From assembly GCF_051262515.1 (NCBI RefSeq), contig NZ_JBIMER010000007.1, positions 62,001-126,000 of the forward strand: 64,000 nucleotides of DNA. The letters run 5' to 3'. Below the pieces are notes generated by a model, which saw only the letters and a program-made list of their open reading frames with translations, searched no databases and was not told where the DNA came from. This document shows, in pieces, positions 1 to 8,212 of the stretch; the stretch's first letter is position 1, and each line of letters begins with the position of its first letter. This DNA is from Arthrobacter_N sp051262515. Lineage in GTDB: Bacteria > Actinomycetota > Actinomycetes > Actinomycetales > Micrococcaceae. The translations under genes and the position numbers were made by a program.

Positions 1-2
1 AC

Positions 3-410
3 TGGGCGGGTCAACAGGTCAAGCGAAGCGACGCGGAGACAGCAAAAAACTACCTCACGGCGGACGAAGTCACGGAACTCGACCGCCTGACCGTGATGTT
101 CCTCGATTTCGCAGAGGACCGCGCGCGCCGTCGCCAACAGACCCTCATGGCCGATTGGGTAGCGCAGGCGGACCGCTTCCTGGACTTCAACGAGCGTTCG
201 CTTCTTCGAGGCGCCGGTTCCGTGTCCCACGAGTCGATGAAAACCGAAGTGGCTCGCCGATACGAGGACTTCAACAACCGGCGCCGTACCGAGGACGCCG
301 AACTGGCTCTCGAAGAGGAAGCGCACGACCTGAACGAACTCTTGCGAACAGCCGAGGCCGTTGACACTTCTACACATGACCGCGACGATTCGTCCGGGAG
401 AGAGATCTGA
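3..410 (+). CDS. RhuM-like protein, C-terminal part (5' end outside window)
   Basis: The open frame runs in from the left edge, so only about 135 C-terminal residues are visible. The text NYLTADEVTEL...LDRLTVMFLDFAEDRARRRQQ, then MADWVAQADRFLDFNER and SHESMK, matches the conserved C-terminal part of the RhuM virulence/DUF-type family, usually about 330 aa. RhuM proteins are of unknown biochemical function and are commonly found in defence or mobile regions of bacterial genomes. The stop at 408-410 is 2 nt before the GTG of the next, broken, DUF262 gene, so the two were probably co-transcribed. Family assignment is by recalled motif text; the N-terminal domain cannot be checked here. Confidence 0.7.
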   Translation, partial: WAGQQVKRSDAETAKNYLTADEVTELDRLTVMFLDFAEDRARRRQQTLMADWVAQADRFLDFNERSLLRGAGSVSHESMKTEVARRYEDFNNRRRTEDAELALEEEAHDLNELLRTAEAVDTSTHDRDDSSGREI

Positions 411-412
411 CC

Positions 413-2203
413 GTGGCCAAATACACCGTCCAGCAACAGCAGGTCGACACGCTCCTGGGGTGGGTCCGCAGTGGGCAGGTCGCCATTCCCGAGATGCAGC
501 GGCCTTTCGTGTGGAACACCACCAAAGTGCGCGACCTCATGGATTCCCTCTACAATGGCTTCCCCATCGGTTAGCTCATCACGTGGCAGAGCCTTGACGT
601 CGGTCTCAAGGACGGGAGTACGTCCAACTTCAAACAGATCCTCATCGACGGCCAGCAGCGGATCACCGCCATGACCGCGGCACTCGTAGGGGCCAATGTT
701 GTCGATAAGACTTACCGGAAGAAGCGCATCAAGATCGCGTTCAACCCAGTCACCGAAGAGTTCGCCACGCTTACTCCAGTCATTGAGCGAAGCCCGGAAT
801 GGGTTTCCGACATCGCCGAGTACATCAGTGCACCCGGTGTCATGAGCTTCATCAGGAATTACCTAGCGGCTACCCCCGAAGCCGACGAGCTCTCCGTCGA
901 GCAGGCATTCGGAAAGCTGGGGGCGATCAGGACCGCGCAGGTCGGGATCATCACGCTTGCTGACGATCTGGACATCAACACGGTCACCGAGATCTTCATC
1001 CGAATTAACTCCAAAGGCGTGCCCCTCAGCAGCGCCGATTTCGCGATGAGCAAGATTGCCAGCCACGGTACGTTCGGCTCGAATCTGCGCAAACTGATCG
1101 ACTATTTCTGCCATCTGGCCGTAGCGCCGCATGTATACGACGACATATCCCGAAACGACGCTGCGTTCGCTGCTTCCGGCTATATGCAGAGGATTGCCTG
1201 GCTCCGCAACGATTCCTCGGACCTGTACGACCCCAGCTATACCGACGTTATTCGCGTAGCCGGAATCAAGGAGTTCAAGCGCGGCAAAGTCGCCGCGCTG
1301 GTCAGCGTTTTGTCGGGAAGGGACTTCGAAACCAGGCGGTTCGATGAGCAGCTGGCCGTCGAATCGTTCAAGCGGCTCGAGAACGTGCTTCTGGAAATCG
1401 TCAACCAGTACAACTTCCAGCAGTTCACCATGACCATCAAGTCGGCCGGCTTCATCTCATCCAGCATGATCACCTCCGGAAACGCCCTGAACTTCGCTTA
1501 TGCCCTGTACCTCCACCTGCGCAGCGAACAGAGGATGACGGAAGGCGAGATCAAAAACGTGGTGCGCCGCTGGTTCGTGATGTCGCTGATCACGAGCCGA
1601 TACACGGGGTCCTTCGAGACTGCCTTCGAAGCCGACATCCGCCGCATCGCGGAGCAAGGGGCGCCCGAGCTCTTGGCGAATATTGAGAAGTCCGCCATGA
1701 GTGAGAATTTCTGGGACGTCGCCGTACCCATGGACATGGAATCCACAAGCATTCGGAGTCCGTACTTCCAGACGTTTCTCGCGGCGCAAGTCCACTCCGG
1801 AGCTCGCGGATTCCTCTCGAAAAACATCACGGTGCGCAGCATGGTGGAGGAAGCCGGGGACATCCACCACCTGGTTCCCAAGAACTATCTCCAGAAGAAC
1901 GGCGTGCCGGACCGCGGCGACTACAACCAGATCGCCAACTACGCACTCACAGAGACACCGATCAACATAGCCATCAGGGATTCGGCCCCCGCTGACTACA
2001 TGAACCGGGTCCAAGCCCAGATCGGATCGGGCGCCCGTGAACTGGGTGAGATTTCCGAAGGCTACGAACTACGTGAGAATCTCGCCGCAAACGCCATACC
2101 GGACAGCATCTACACCACGACCGCCGAGTCCTACCAAGGTTTCCTCCAAGAACGCAGGCGCCTGATGGCGCATTTCATCAGGGACTACTACCGCAGCCTC
2201 TAA
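413..2203 (+). pseudogene. DUF262/HNH (GmrSD-like) nuclease gene interrupted by an amber codon
   Basis: Read from GTG 413 the frame gives an N-terminal DUF262 domain (IPEMQRPFVWN, then the DGQQR motif at about residues 80-84) and a C-terminal HNH-like block (DIHHLVPKNYLQKNG followed by YNQIANYALTETPINIA). This is the domain order of GmrSD-type and related DUF262 nucleases that use nucleotide hydrolysis to attack modified or foreign DNA. An in-frame TAG at 572-574 falls in the text FPIG-stop-LITWQS, where relatives read FPIGYLITW, so a single TAC to TAG change explains it. No other lesion is seen over about 596 codons. Translation could restart at ATG 671, giving 510 aa without the first part of DUF262. 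It may be a real recent mutation, a sequencing error, or a stop that is sometimes read through. Confidence 0.75.
572..574 (+). other. In-frame amber codon in the DUF262 gene
   Basis: TAG sits in the same frame as the codons before it (PFVWNTTKVRDLMDSLYNGFPIG) and after it (LITWQSLDVG). The flanking residues fit the DUF262 family without a shift, which identifies this as a nonsense change at a position normally held by Tyr. Confidence 0.8.
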
Positions 2204-2232
2204 TAGTCCTGCCCGCCTCAGGCGCCGGGCGG

Positions 2233-2238
2233 TAGGGT
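2233..2238 (+). promoter_or_regulatory. -10 box for a leaderless Asp23 transcript
   Basis: TAGGGT lies exactly 6 nt before the ATG at 2245. This places the expected transcription start on or next to the start codon. The same TAnnnT-N6/7-start layout recurs at many other genes in this window. No clear -35 element was identified. Confidence 0.5.
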
Positions 2239-2244
2239 GGATCC

Positions 2245-2721
2245 ATGGACCGCCTCGACGCCACGCCGGACCCGCTGCCGCCGGAGCCCAGTGCTCCACC
2301 CAGCACCCCGCCCAGGCAGGAAACGCATTCCGGCGCGACCGGTACCACGGCCATCTCCGACGCCGCCGTCGCCAAGGTCGCCGCCGCGGCGGCCCGCACC
2401 GTCGACGGGGTGTTCTCCCTCGGCATCGGTTCCCACCGCGCCCTCGGCGCCCTCCGCGGGGCCGTCGGGGCCACCGCCGAAACCGCGCACGGCGTCACCG
2501 CCGAGGTCGGAACCGCCGAGGCCGCCATCGACGTCGTCCTCACCGCCACCTACGGCCGCCCGCTCCACGCCATCGCCGCCGACGTCCGCGCCGCGGTCTT
2601 CCGCGCCGTCGAATCCCTCACCGGTTTCCGCGTGATCGAGGTCAACGTGGAGATCGGCGACGTCCACCTCCCCGGCCTGCCGCCCGCGGCGCCGGCCCCA
2701 CCACCAACGGAGCCACGATGA
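2245..2721 (+). CDS. Asp23/Gls24 family envelope stress protein
   Basis: 158 aa. Residues from about 35 onward (ISDAAVAKVAAAAARTVDGVFSL... and IDVVLTATYGRPL... VRAAVFRAVESLTGFRVIEVNVEIGDVHLP) form the Asp23 fold seen in the alkaline-shock protein family. Members are cytoplasmic but tethered to the membrane by AmaP-type anchors and are linked to cell-envelope stress. The Pro-rich N-terminal tail is not conserved in the family. The gene opens a five-gene operon; its stop overlaps the next start as ATGA at 2718-2721. A -10 box 6 nt ahead of the ATG suggests a leaderless message. Confidence 0.85.
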   Translation: MDRLDATPDPLPPEPSAPPSTPPRQETHSGATGTTAISDAAVAKVAAAAARTVDGVFSLGIGSHRALGALRGAVGATAETAHGVTAEVGTAEAAIDVVLTATYGRPLHAIAADVRAAVFRAVESLTGFRVIEVNVEIGDVHLPGLPPAAPAPPPTEPR

Positions 2722-2909
2722 ACCCCACCCTGCTCGGACTCGCGGTCGCCGCCGTGCTCGGCTGGGCCTCCCTGGAGCACGGCTTCGGGGGCTTCGTCCT
2801 CATGGCGATCTTCCTCGCCGTCGGCCTGCTGGTCGGCCGCGTGCTCGAGGGGCGGATCGACCTGCGCGGCGTGCGCGACGCGCTGACCGGACGGCGCTCG
2901 TCGTCGTGA
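2718..2909 (+). CDS. Small two-helix membrane protein of the Asp23 operon (DUF2273-like)
   Basis: 63 aa with two hydrophobic segments (about residues 4-18 and 24-41) separated by a short Gly-rich turn, then a basic tail. Small membrane proteins of this size routinely sit between Asp23 genes and are thought to help anchor them (family knowledge). The start overlaps the Asp23 stop (ATGA) and its own stop overlaps the next GTG (GTGA at 2906-2909), so translation is coupled. Assignment rests mainly on size, topology and place in the operon. Confidence 0.7.
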   Translation: MNPTLLGLAVAAVLGWASLEHGFGGFVLMAIFLAVGLLVGRVLEGRIDLRGVRDALTGRRSSS

Positions 2910-3256
2910 CGCAGCCGGCACCCGAGTACGCCGGGCACACGCGGATCAGCACGCAGGCCCTCACCAGCACCGCCCGCGCGGTCGCGGCGGACGTCTTTGC
3001 CGTCCCGCCGGCCCAGGTCCGCGTGGGACTGAACGACGAATTCGGCTCCCTGGCCCTCGGCCTCAGCCTGCCCCTCCCCATCGGCCGGCACGCCACCGGC
3101 GCCGACCGGCACGGCGCTCCCACGGTCTGGGAAAAGGCCCGCGATTCCCGCGCCGCCGTCCGCGACCGCTTCGTGGAGCTCACCGGGACCCACGTGAGCC
3201 GCGTCGACGTCCGGGTCACCGGCACCGCGGCCCGCCCGGAGAGGAGGGTCCGGTGA
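2906..3256 (+). CDS. Second Asp23/Gls24-like protein
   Basis: 116 aa starting at GTG inside a GTGA overlap. The text TRISTQALTSTARAVAADVFAVPPAQVRVGLNDEFGSLALGLSLPLPI and the end FVELTGTHVSRVDVRVTGT follows the Asp23 strand-helix pattern. Actinobacterial operons of this type often carry two or three diverged Asp23 paralogues that probably form hetero-complexes at the membrane. Its stop overlaps the next start by GTGA at 3253-3256. Confidence 0.75.
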   Translation: MTQPAPEYAGHTRISTQALTSTARAVAADVFAVPPAQVRVGLNDEFGSLALGLSLPLPIGRHATGADRHGAPTVWEKARDSRAAVRDRFVELTGTHVSRVDVRVTGTAARPERRVR

Positions 3257-3831
3257 CGGAGCAGGAACGCGAACGGCTGGAACGCCACGAACTCCACTCG
3301 GCCCGGTCCACCGCATCGGTCGTCGCGGCGGTCGTCGTCACGGCCTTCTGCCTCTACCTCATGTTCGAGGCCGCGCTGAAGTCCATCGGCCAGGACGTCT
3401 GGATCCGGTCCCCCGAACAGTGGTGGGACTGGCTCGCCAACCTCCCCGGATCGGCCGATCCGCTCGTCCTCGCCGCCGGCAGCCTGGCCGTCCTGGGACT
3501 CGGGCTCTACTTCCTGCTGCAGGGCATCCTGCCGGGCCGCCGCGCCCGCCACGCGCTGCCGGACCCGCACGCCGTCGTCGTGGTGGACAACGAGGTGATC
3601 GCCGCGACGCTCGCCCGCCGCGCCCGCACCGAGGCGGCCGTCGCCCCCGAACAGGTGCTCGTCGTCGTCTCCCGATCGCGGGTGGAGGTCCAGGTCCGCC
3701 CGACGTCCGGAATCCCCGTCCACCCCGAGGGGATCCGCGCCGCCGTCGAGGACGAACTGCGCCGCAACCGGATCGAACCGGTCCCCGACGTCCGCGTCCG
3801 CGTCGCCGAAAGCGGGGTGCTGGGACAGTGA
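3253..3831 (+). CDS. DUF6286-type membrane protein of the Asp23 operon
   Basis: 192 aa. Two transmembrane segments (about residues 20-40 and 75-92) precede a soluble C-terminal domain (VVVDNEVIAATLARRARTEAAVAPEQVLVVVSRSRVEVQVRPTSG...) that looks like a degenerate Asp23 domain. This arrangement matches DUF6286 proteins of actinobacteria, which accompany AmaP-like anchors. It starts at GTG in a GTGA overlap and ends in another GTGA overlap. The molecular role is not known. Confidence 0.75.
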   Translation: MTEQERERLERHELHSARSTASVVAAVVVTAFCLYLMFEAALKSIGQDVWIRSPEQWWDWLANLPGSADPLVLAAGSLAVLGLGLYFLLQGILPGRRARHALPDPHAVVVVDNEVIAATLARRARTEAAVAPEQVLVVVSRSRVEVQVRPTSGIPVHPEGIRAAVEDELRRNRIEPVPDVRVRVAESGVLGQ

Positions 3832-4439
3832 ACCAGACACCGCGCGCCGTCAACCGCACCGTGCTGACCCTCCTGGGACTGCTGCTCACCGCCGCCGGCG
3901 CCCACGGCCTGCTGCTCACCGCGTTCCCCGGGTACGCCGACGGGTGGCGCGGACTCGCCGCGCGCGTCGGCGAATCCAGCGGCGCCCTCTTCGAGGCCAC
4001 CACGCTCACCGGACAGCGAGACTCCTGGCTGTGGATCATGGTCGCCGTCGCCATGATCGGCCTCATCCTGCTCATGGCCTGGTGGGTCGCCGTCCAGGGC
4101 AAGGGCAAGACCGGGGTCTTCGCCCGCGAATACCACGACGACGAGGCGCGTGGCGTCGTCGAAATGGCCGCCGCCGTCCCCGAGCAGGCCATCCGCGCCG
4201 CGCTCGCCGGGCGCCCCGACGTCGTCTCCGTGCACGTCACCACGTGGGAGGCGGAGCACGACGCCGGACTGCGGGTCAAGGTGCAGCCGCGCCTGGGCGC
4301 GGCCCCCGGACGGATCGCCGACGACGTCTCCGCCGCCGTCGCCGCCGTGCAGGCCGCGCTGGGCCGCGGCGGCCCGGTGCTCATCCACCTCGCCGGCGGC
4401 GCCCGGACCCGCATGTCGCGGGCCGAGCGCGTCCGCTAG
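3828..4439 (+). CDS. AmaP-like alkaline shock membrane anchor protein
   Basis: 203 aa from GTG 3828, chosen because it overlaps the previous stop as GTGA. Two transmembrane segments (about residues 10-30 and 65-85) are followed by a cytoplasmic domain (EYHDDEARGVVEMAAAVPEQAIRAALAGRPDVVSVHVTTWEAE...) typical of the AmaP family that holds Asp23 at the membrane. It is the last gene of the operon. Its stop TAG at 4437-4439 shares bases with the convergent stop of the glycosidase gene (4436-4438). Confidence 0.75.
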   Translation: MNQTPRAVNRTVLTLLGLLLTAAGAHGLLLTAFPGYADGWRGLAARVGESSGALFEATTLTGQRDSWLWIMVAVAMIGLILLMAWWVAVQGKGKTGVFAREYHDDEARGVVEMAAAVPEQAIRAALAGRPDVVSVHVTTWEAEHDAGLRVKVQPRLGAAPGRIADDVSAAVAAVQAALGRGGPVLIHLAGGARTRMSRAERVR

Positions 4440-6256
4440 GCCGGAAGCAGCCAGGCGGCCGCGTCCGCGGACAGCTGCCCGTCGGCGACGGCCTCTGTGT
4501 GGCTGGAGGCGACCACGCGGTGGCCGGCCGGCAGCTCGACGGGGGCGACGCCCATGTTCGCCAGCACCAGCACGCCGCCGTTGTTGTAGCCCAGGAGCCC
4601 GTGCTCGGCGTCGTGCGTTTCGGCCCACCGCAGCGCGCCGTGTCCCAGGCCGTGCTCGGCGCGCAGGGCCAACAGCTCGCGGTAGAGCTCGAACGTGGAG
4701 CCCTCGACGCCGACCTGGCGGTCCGCCGCGTAGGCGGAGTAGCTGTCCGGCTGGGGGAGCCACGGCGCAGACGCCCGGCCCGAAGTTGCCGCGTCGCCGT
4801 CGGAGAACCCGTACCCGGGGGCGTTGGCGGCCCAGGGCATCGGCACGCGGCAGCCGTCGCGGCCGCGCTCCTTGCCGCCGGTGCGGAAGAAGCTCGGGTC
4901 CTGGCGCGCCTCGGCCGGCAGCGTCGTGTGCTCCGGGAGCGAGAGCTCGTCTCCCTGGTACACGTAGGAGGAGCCCGGCAGGCCGAGCATCACCATGGCG
5001 GCCGCGCGGCCGCGGGCCCAGCCCAGGCGCTCGTCCGGCTGCTCGTCGGCGGCGGCGATGCCCTTCGGGAACGTCGTCGGGTCGCTGAGCCCGTAGCGGG
5101 TCGAGTGCCGGACCGTGTCGTGGTTGGAGATCACCCAGGTGGGAGGGGCGCCTACGGCGGCGGCCTCGGCGAGCGTCTCGGTGACGTTGTCGGCGATGCG
5201 CCCGGCGTCCCAGCCGGCCAGCAGGAAGCCGAAGTTGAAGGCCTGCTGCATCTCGCCCGCGCGGACGTAGCGGAAGATCCGGGACATCGGCTCCACCCAC
5301 GCCTCGGCGACCATCATGCGGTCGCCGTCGTACTCCGCGAGGACCTTGTTCCACGACTCGTAGATCGCGTGGACGCCCTCCTGGTCGAAGTACGGCGGGG
5401 TGTCCTCGCCCGAGGGCGCCATGTTGGTCTCGTTCCGGTCCTCCGGCGGGAGGTCCATGGACGGCTCGATGACGGAGACGTTCCCGGTGTCCGTCGGCTC
5501 GGCGACCGTCGGCTTCTCGTTGCCTGCGACCATCGCGACCTTCGCCGACCAGTCCGGCAGCCCCTCGGCCTTGACCATGCCGTGGGCGACGTCCACGCGG
5601 AAGCCGTCGACCCCGCGGTCCAGCCAGAAGCGCAGGACGTCCTTCATCTCCTCGTGGACCTCGGGGTTCTCCCAATCGAGGTCCGGCTGCTTCGTGTCGA
5701 ACAGGTGCAGGTACCACTGTCCCGGGGCGCCGTCGGGTTCGGTGGTGCGCGTCCACGCCGGTCCGCCGAAGATCGACTGCCAGTTGTTCGGCGGCTGCGC
5801 GCCGTCCGGCCCGACGCCGTCGCGGAAGATGTAGCGGGCGCGCTCCGGGGAACCGGGCGCCGAGGCGAGGGCCGCCTGGAACCAGACGTGCTCGTCGGAG
5901 GTGTGGTTGGGAACCAGGTCCACGATCACCTTGATGCCGCGGGCGTGCGCGTCCGCCAGCATCGCGTCGAAGTCCTCGAGCGTGCCGAAAAGCGGATCCA
6001 CGGCGCGGTAGTCCGCGACGTCGTACCCGGCGTCGGCCTGCGGGGACTTGTAGAACGGGGACAGCCACACGGCGTCCACGCCGAGGCGTTCGAGGTAGGG
6101 CAGCTTCCCGGCGATGCCGCGCAGGTCGCCCATCCCGTCCCCGTCCGCGTCGGCGAACGAGCGGGGGTAGACCTGGTAGATGACTGCGTCGGCCCACCAC
6201 GGGCCGCGGGACGGGGCGGCTTCGGTGCCTGCTGGGGTGGTGCTGGGCTGCTGCAC
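4436..6256 (-). CDS. GH13 alpha-glucosidase (oligo-alpha-glucosidase type)
   Basis: 606 aa cytoplasmic glycoside hydrolase of family 13, expected to release glucose from maltose or isomaltose-type oligosaccharides. The start AVIYQVYPRSFADADGDGMGDLRGI and the conserved regions are clear: DLVPNHTSD (about 113-121), GFRVDVAHG with nucleophile Asp222, MMVAEAW with acid/base Glu318, and SNHD with Asp380. There is no signal peptide. Length is slightly above the usual 540-600 aa because of the N-terminal extension. The closest subfamily (alpha-glucosidase versus other alpha-1,6 or trehalose-related enzymes) cannot be fixed by eye. The gene is monocistronic and convergent with the Asp23 operon. A LacI-type operator overlaps its -35 box. 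Confidence 0.88.
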   Translation of the reverse strand: MQQPSTTPAGTEAAPSRGPWWADAVIYQVYPRSFADADGDGMGDLRGIAGKLPYLERLGVDAVWLSPFYKSPQADAGYDVADYRAVDPLFGTLEDFDAMLADAHARGIKVIVDLVPNHTSDEHVWFQAALASAPGSPERARYIFRDGVGPDGAQPPNNWQSIFGGPAWTRTTEPDGAPGQWYLHLFDTKQPDLDWENPEVHEEMKDVLRFWLDRGVDGFRVDVAHGMVKAEGLPDWSAKVAMVAGNEKPTVAEPTDTGNVSVIEPSMDLPPEDRNETNMAPSGEDTPPYFDQEGVHAIYESWNKVLAEYDGDRMMVAEAWVEPMSRIFRYVRAGEMQQAFNFGFLLAGWDAGRIADNVTETLAEAAAVGAPPTWVISNHDTVRHSTRYGLSDPTTFPKGIAAADEQPDERLGWARGRAAAMVMLGLPGSSYVYQGDELSLPEHTTLPAEARQDPSFFRTGGKERGRDGCRVPMPWAANAPGYGFSDGDAATSGRASAPWLPQPDSYSAYAADRQVGVEGSTFELYRELLALRAEHGLGHGALRWAETHDAEHGLLGYNNGGVLVLANMGVAPVELPAGHRVVASSHTEAVADGQLSADAAAWLLPA

Positions 6257-6297
6257 GGGCGTCCTCCGGGATCGCGTCGACGGTTGGTGACCCGGAC

Positions 6298-6326
6298 AGT
6301 CTAACGACGGCGTGAAAGCGGTTCCA
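6298..6326 (-). promoter_or_regulatory. Promoter of the GH13 gene with overlapping LacI-type operator
   Basis: On the minus strand TGGAAC (6326-6321) and TAGACT (6303-6298) are separated by 17 bp. The -35 lies inside TGAAAGCGGTTCCA (6313-6326, plus-strand reading), which matches the LacI/GalR-family consensus TGnAAnCGnTTnCA at every fixed position. A repressor bound here would block RNA polymerase, so the gene is probably induced by its sugar substrate. The matching LacI-family repressor is not obvious nearby; the one at 25 kb has different sites. Confidence 0.65.
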
Positions 6327-6350
6327 CCCCGGCCACTTGCCCCGCCGCTC

Positions 6351-7667
6351 CTAGAGAACCACCGCGCGGCGTCCGAAGATGGTCGCCTGGATCCGGTCCT
6401 CGAGCTGCAGGAAGACGAACGTGGAGTCCGTGGGGGACAGGGTCACGGCCGAACCCTCGTCGAACATCCGCTGGTGGCCCACCCGCCCGCCGTTGAGGTA
6501 GGCGACGTCGTCCGGCTCCGAGTCGACGCCGGTCGCGGTGAGCGTCCAGGAAAACCACGGTTCGTCCCAGAACGCGCGCATGGCGGCGTTGGACCCGGCC
6601 GGGGGAGTGCGGTCGCCCGTCCATCCGCGGGCCAGGTCGTCCACCGGAAGCGGGCTGGGCAGCAGCGCCAGGTTCCAGGCGGGCTGCAGGCCCACCCACC
6701 GCGCCATGAGCGTGGAGAGCATCGTCAGCGGGACCAGCTGGAGGTTGAAGTGCTCGGGCGAGGGGCGGCCCTCCGCCGGGCCGCCCAGCACGCGGTGGTA
6801 GCCGGGTTCGGCGACCAGCAGGGCCGTCGCGCCGTGCGCCCACGCCTGGAACCAGGATTCGCCCCCGCTGTCCAGTCCGGTGATGCGGTAGGACGCCTGC
6901 GGCTCGACCAGATGCGCCCCGACCGCCGACCCCAGATCGGTCAGCGCGGCGCCGTCGACGAACTCGAGCTCCTCCAGCTCGCGCAGGGGCTCCGCGTAGG
7001 AGGACCGGTTCAGCGACCCGATCCGGAGCCCCTCGCACAGCTCGGTCAGGACCTCGAGCGACCTGCCGTGGATCCACGCGCCGTCGAACTCGAACGGCTG
7101 CGCCTTCACGAGGCCGTCGATCTTCTCCACCTCGTGCCCCAGCGCGGCCGAGGCCACGGGATCCACGGCGCCGGCGGGAACGGGAGGCAGCGCCGCGCCC
7201 GCGCCGTCGCCCGCCGCGTTGGCCCCGGCGAGCCGCGCGGAGGCGGCGACGTCGTGCAGCAACGGACCCAGGAACTGCCACTGCTGGACGGTCGCCGTCG
7301 CCGTGACCTGGACGGCCAGGCCCCGTTCGATGAAGAGGAAATCGGTGGTGAACAGGCTCAGCCCGTGCGTCGGCGAGAGTTGGGTGTACGCGATGCTCCG
7401 CCCGGACTCCGGCGCGCGTCCCCAGGGACGGATATCGACGATCTGCGGGGCCGCGGTCCCGGAGGCGATGCCCTCCAGCGCCCGCTCCAGGAACTCGGCG
7501 ATGCCGCCGGCGTACGGGTTGACGGTGACGACGACGGTCGGCCCGAAGGATTCGGACGGCGCGGGGAGGAGGGCCAGCAGTTCGTATTCGTCCCGATCGG
7601 GGCCGGCCTGCCACCCCTCGGGCAGCGTCAGGGACACGGTTCCGGTGCGTCCGGTCGCTTCGGTCAT
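6351..7667 (-). CDS. Protein with LpqN/DUF1795-like N-terminal domain, T7SS-like operon
   Basis: 438 aa from ATG 7667, chosen because it overlaps the stop of the upstream gene (ATGA). Residues about 10-140 (VSLTLPEGW... VVVTVNPYAGGIAEFLERALEGIASG... FTTDFLFIERGLAVQVTATATVQQWQFLGPLLHDVAASARL) resemble the PsbP/Mog1-like LpqN/DUF1795 fold. The C-terminal 280 residues are not recognised. No signal peptide or membrane segment is seen. It is the last gene of a four-gene operon with a WXG-like protein and a putative effector. A chaperone or immunity-type role is possible but is inference. Confidence 0.55.
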   Translation of the reverse strand: MTEATGRTGTVSLTLPEGWQAGPDRDEYELLALLPAPSESFGPTVVVTVNPYAGGIAEFLERALEGIASGTAAPQIVDIRPWGRAPESGRSIAYTQLSPTHGLSLFTTDFLFIERGLAVQVTATATVQQWQFLGPLLHDVAASARLAGANAAGDGAGAALPPVPAGAVDPVASAALGHEVEKIDGLVKAQPFEFDGAWIHGRSLEVLTELCEGLRIGSLNRSSYAEPLRELEELEFVDGAALTDLGSAVGAHLVEPQASYRITGLDSGGESWFQAWAHGATALLVAEPGYHRVLGGPAEGRPSPEHFNLQLVPLTMLSTLMARWVGLQPAWNLALLPSPLPVDDLARGWTGDRTPPAGSNAAMRAFWDEPWFSWTLTATGVDSEPDDVAYLNGGRVGHQRMFDEGSAVTLSPTDSTFVFLQLEDRIQATIFGRRAVVL

Positions 7668-8173
7668 GGGCGGCGGTCCTCCTTGCTCAGGCAACGTTCG
7701 ACGTCGGCCAGCCGGCGGTCGCGCTTCTTCGACGGAGGCGCGTCGCGGACCGCGGCCGCTTCGGCGGGGGACCACGGGTTGGTTCCGCGCGAGCCTCGGG
7801 ACCGGGCCCACTCCCGGTACCACGCAGGGCTCAGCCCCAGCGGCCACCAGAAGAAGGAGAGGAAGACGAACACCCACGGCACGAAGAACAGATTCCAGAT
7901 CCCCTGCCGCGCGCCTTCCCAGTTCAGGACCTCCAACGGGAGGCTGAGCAGCGCGATGGCCATCGCGACGGCCGCGGCCGCGGCCATGAACGGCCACGTG
8001 TTCCGCGACGAGATCTGGAACGGAATGGGCGGGGACATGACCCAGCTGCGCCAACTACCGCCGAGCGCCCTGCGCGCCAGGGTCGTGGGGAACCACCACA
8101 GGAGCAGGGCAACGGCGACGCCGCCCCAGAACTCGAAGCGGAAGAGCAGGTACCAATTCGTGTCCTCAAGCAT
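7664..8173 (-). CDS. Unrecognised membrane protein of the T7SS-like operon
   Basis: 169 aa. A hydrophobic segment rich in Trp and Phe (about residues 8-28), a second at about 62-80 and a third at about 92-112 predict three membrane passes. The C-terminal tail is charged (PPSKKRDRRLADVERCLSKEDRRP). It lies between the putative effector gene and the LpqN-like gene and overlaps the latter by ATGA. The position directly after a large effector-like gene is where immunity proteins often lie, but no family was recognised. Confidence 0.5.
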   Translation of the reverse strand: MLEDTNWYLLFRFEFWGGVAVALLLWWFPTTLARRALGGSWRSWVMSPPIPFQISSRNTWPFMAAAAAVAMAIALLSLPLEVLNWEGARQGIWNLFFVPWVFVFLSFFWWPLGLSPAWYREWARSRGSRGTNPWSPAEAAAVRDAPPSKKRDRRLADVERCLSKEDRRP

Positions 8174-8212
8174 GCGGGACGTTCTCCGGTCTGTTGGTGT
8201 CCATCGAGAGTA

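Noticed and set aside
2800..6304. Very long open frames opposite or across the Asp23 and GH13 genes (up to nearly 900 codons)
   Set aside because: They are Arg/Pro/Gly-rich shadows of real genes in high-GC DNA, with no recognisable domain and no ribosome site.
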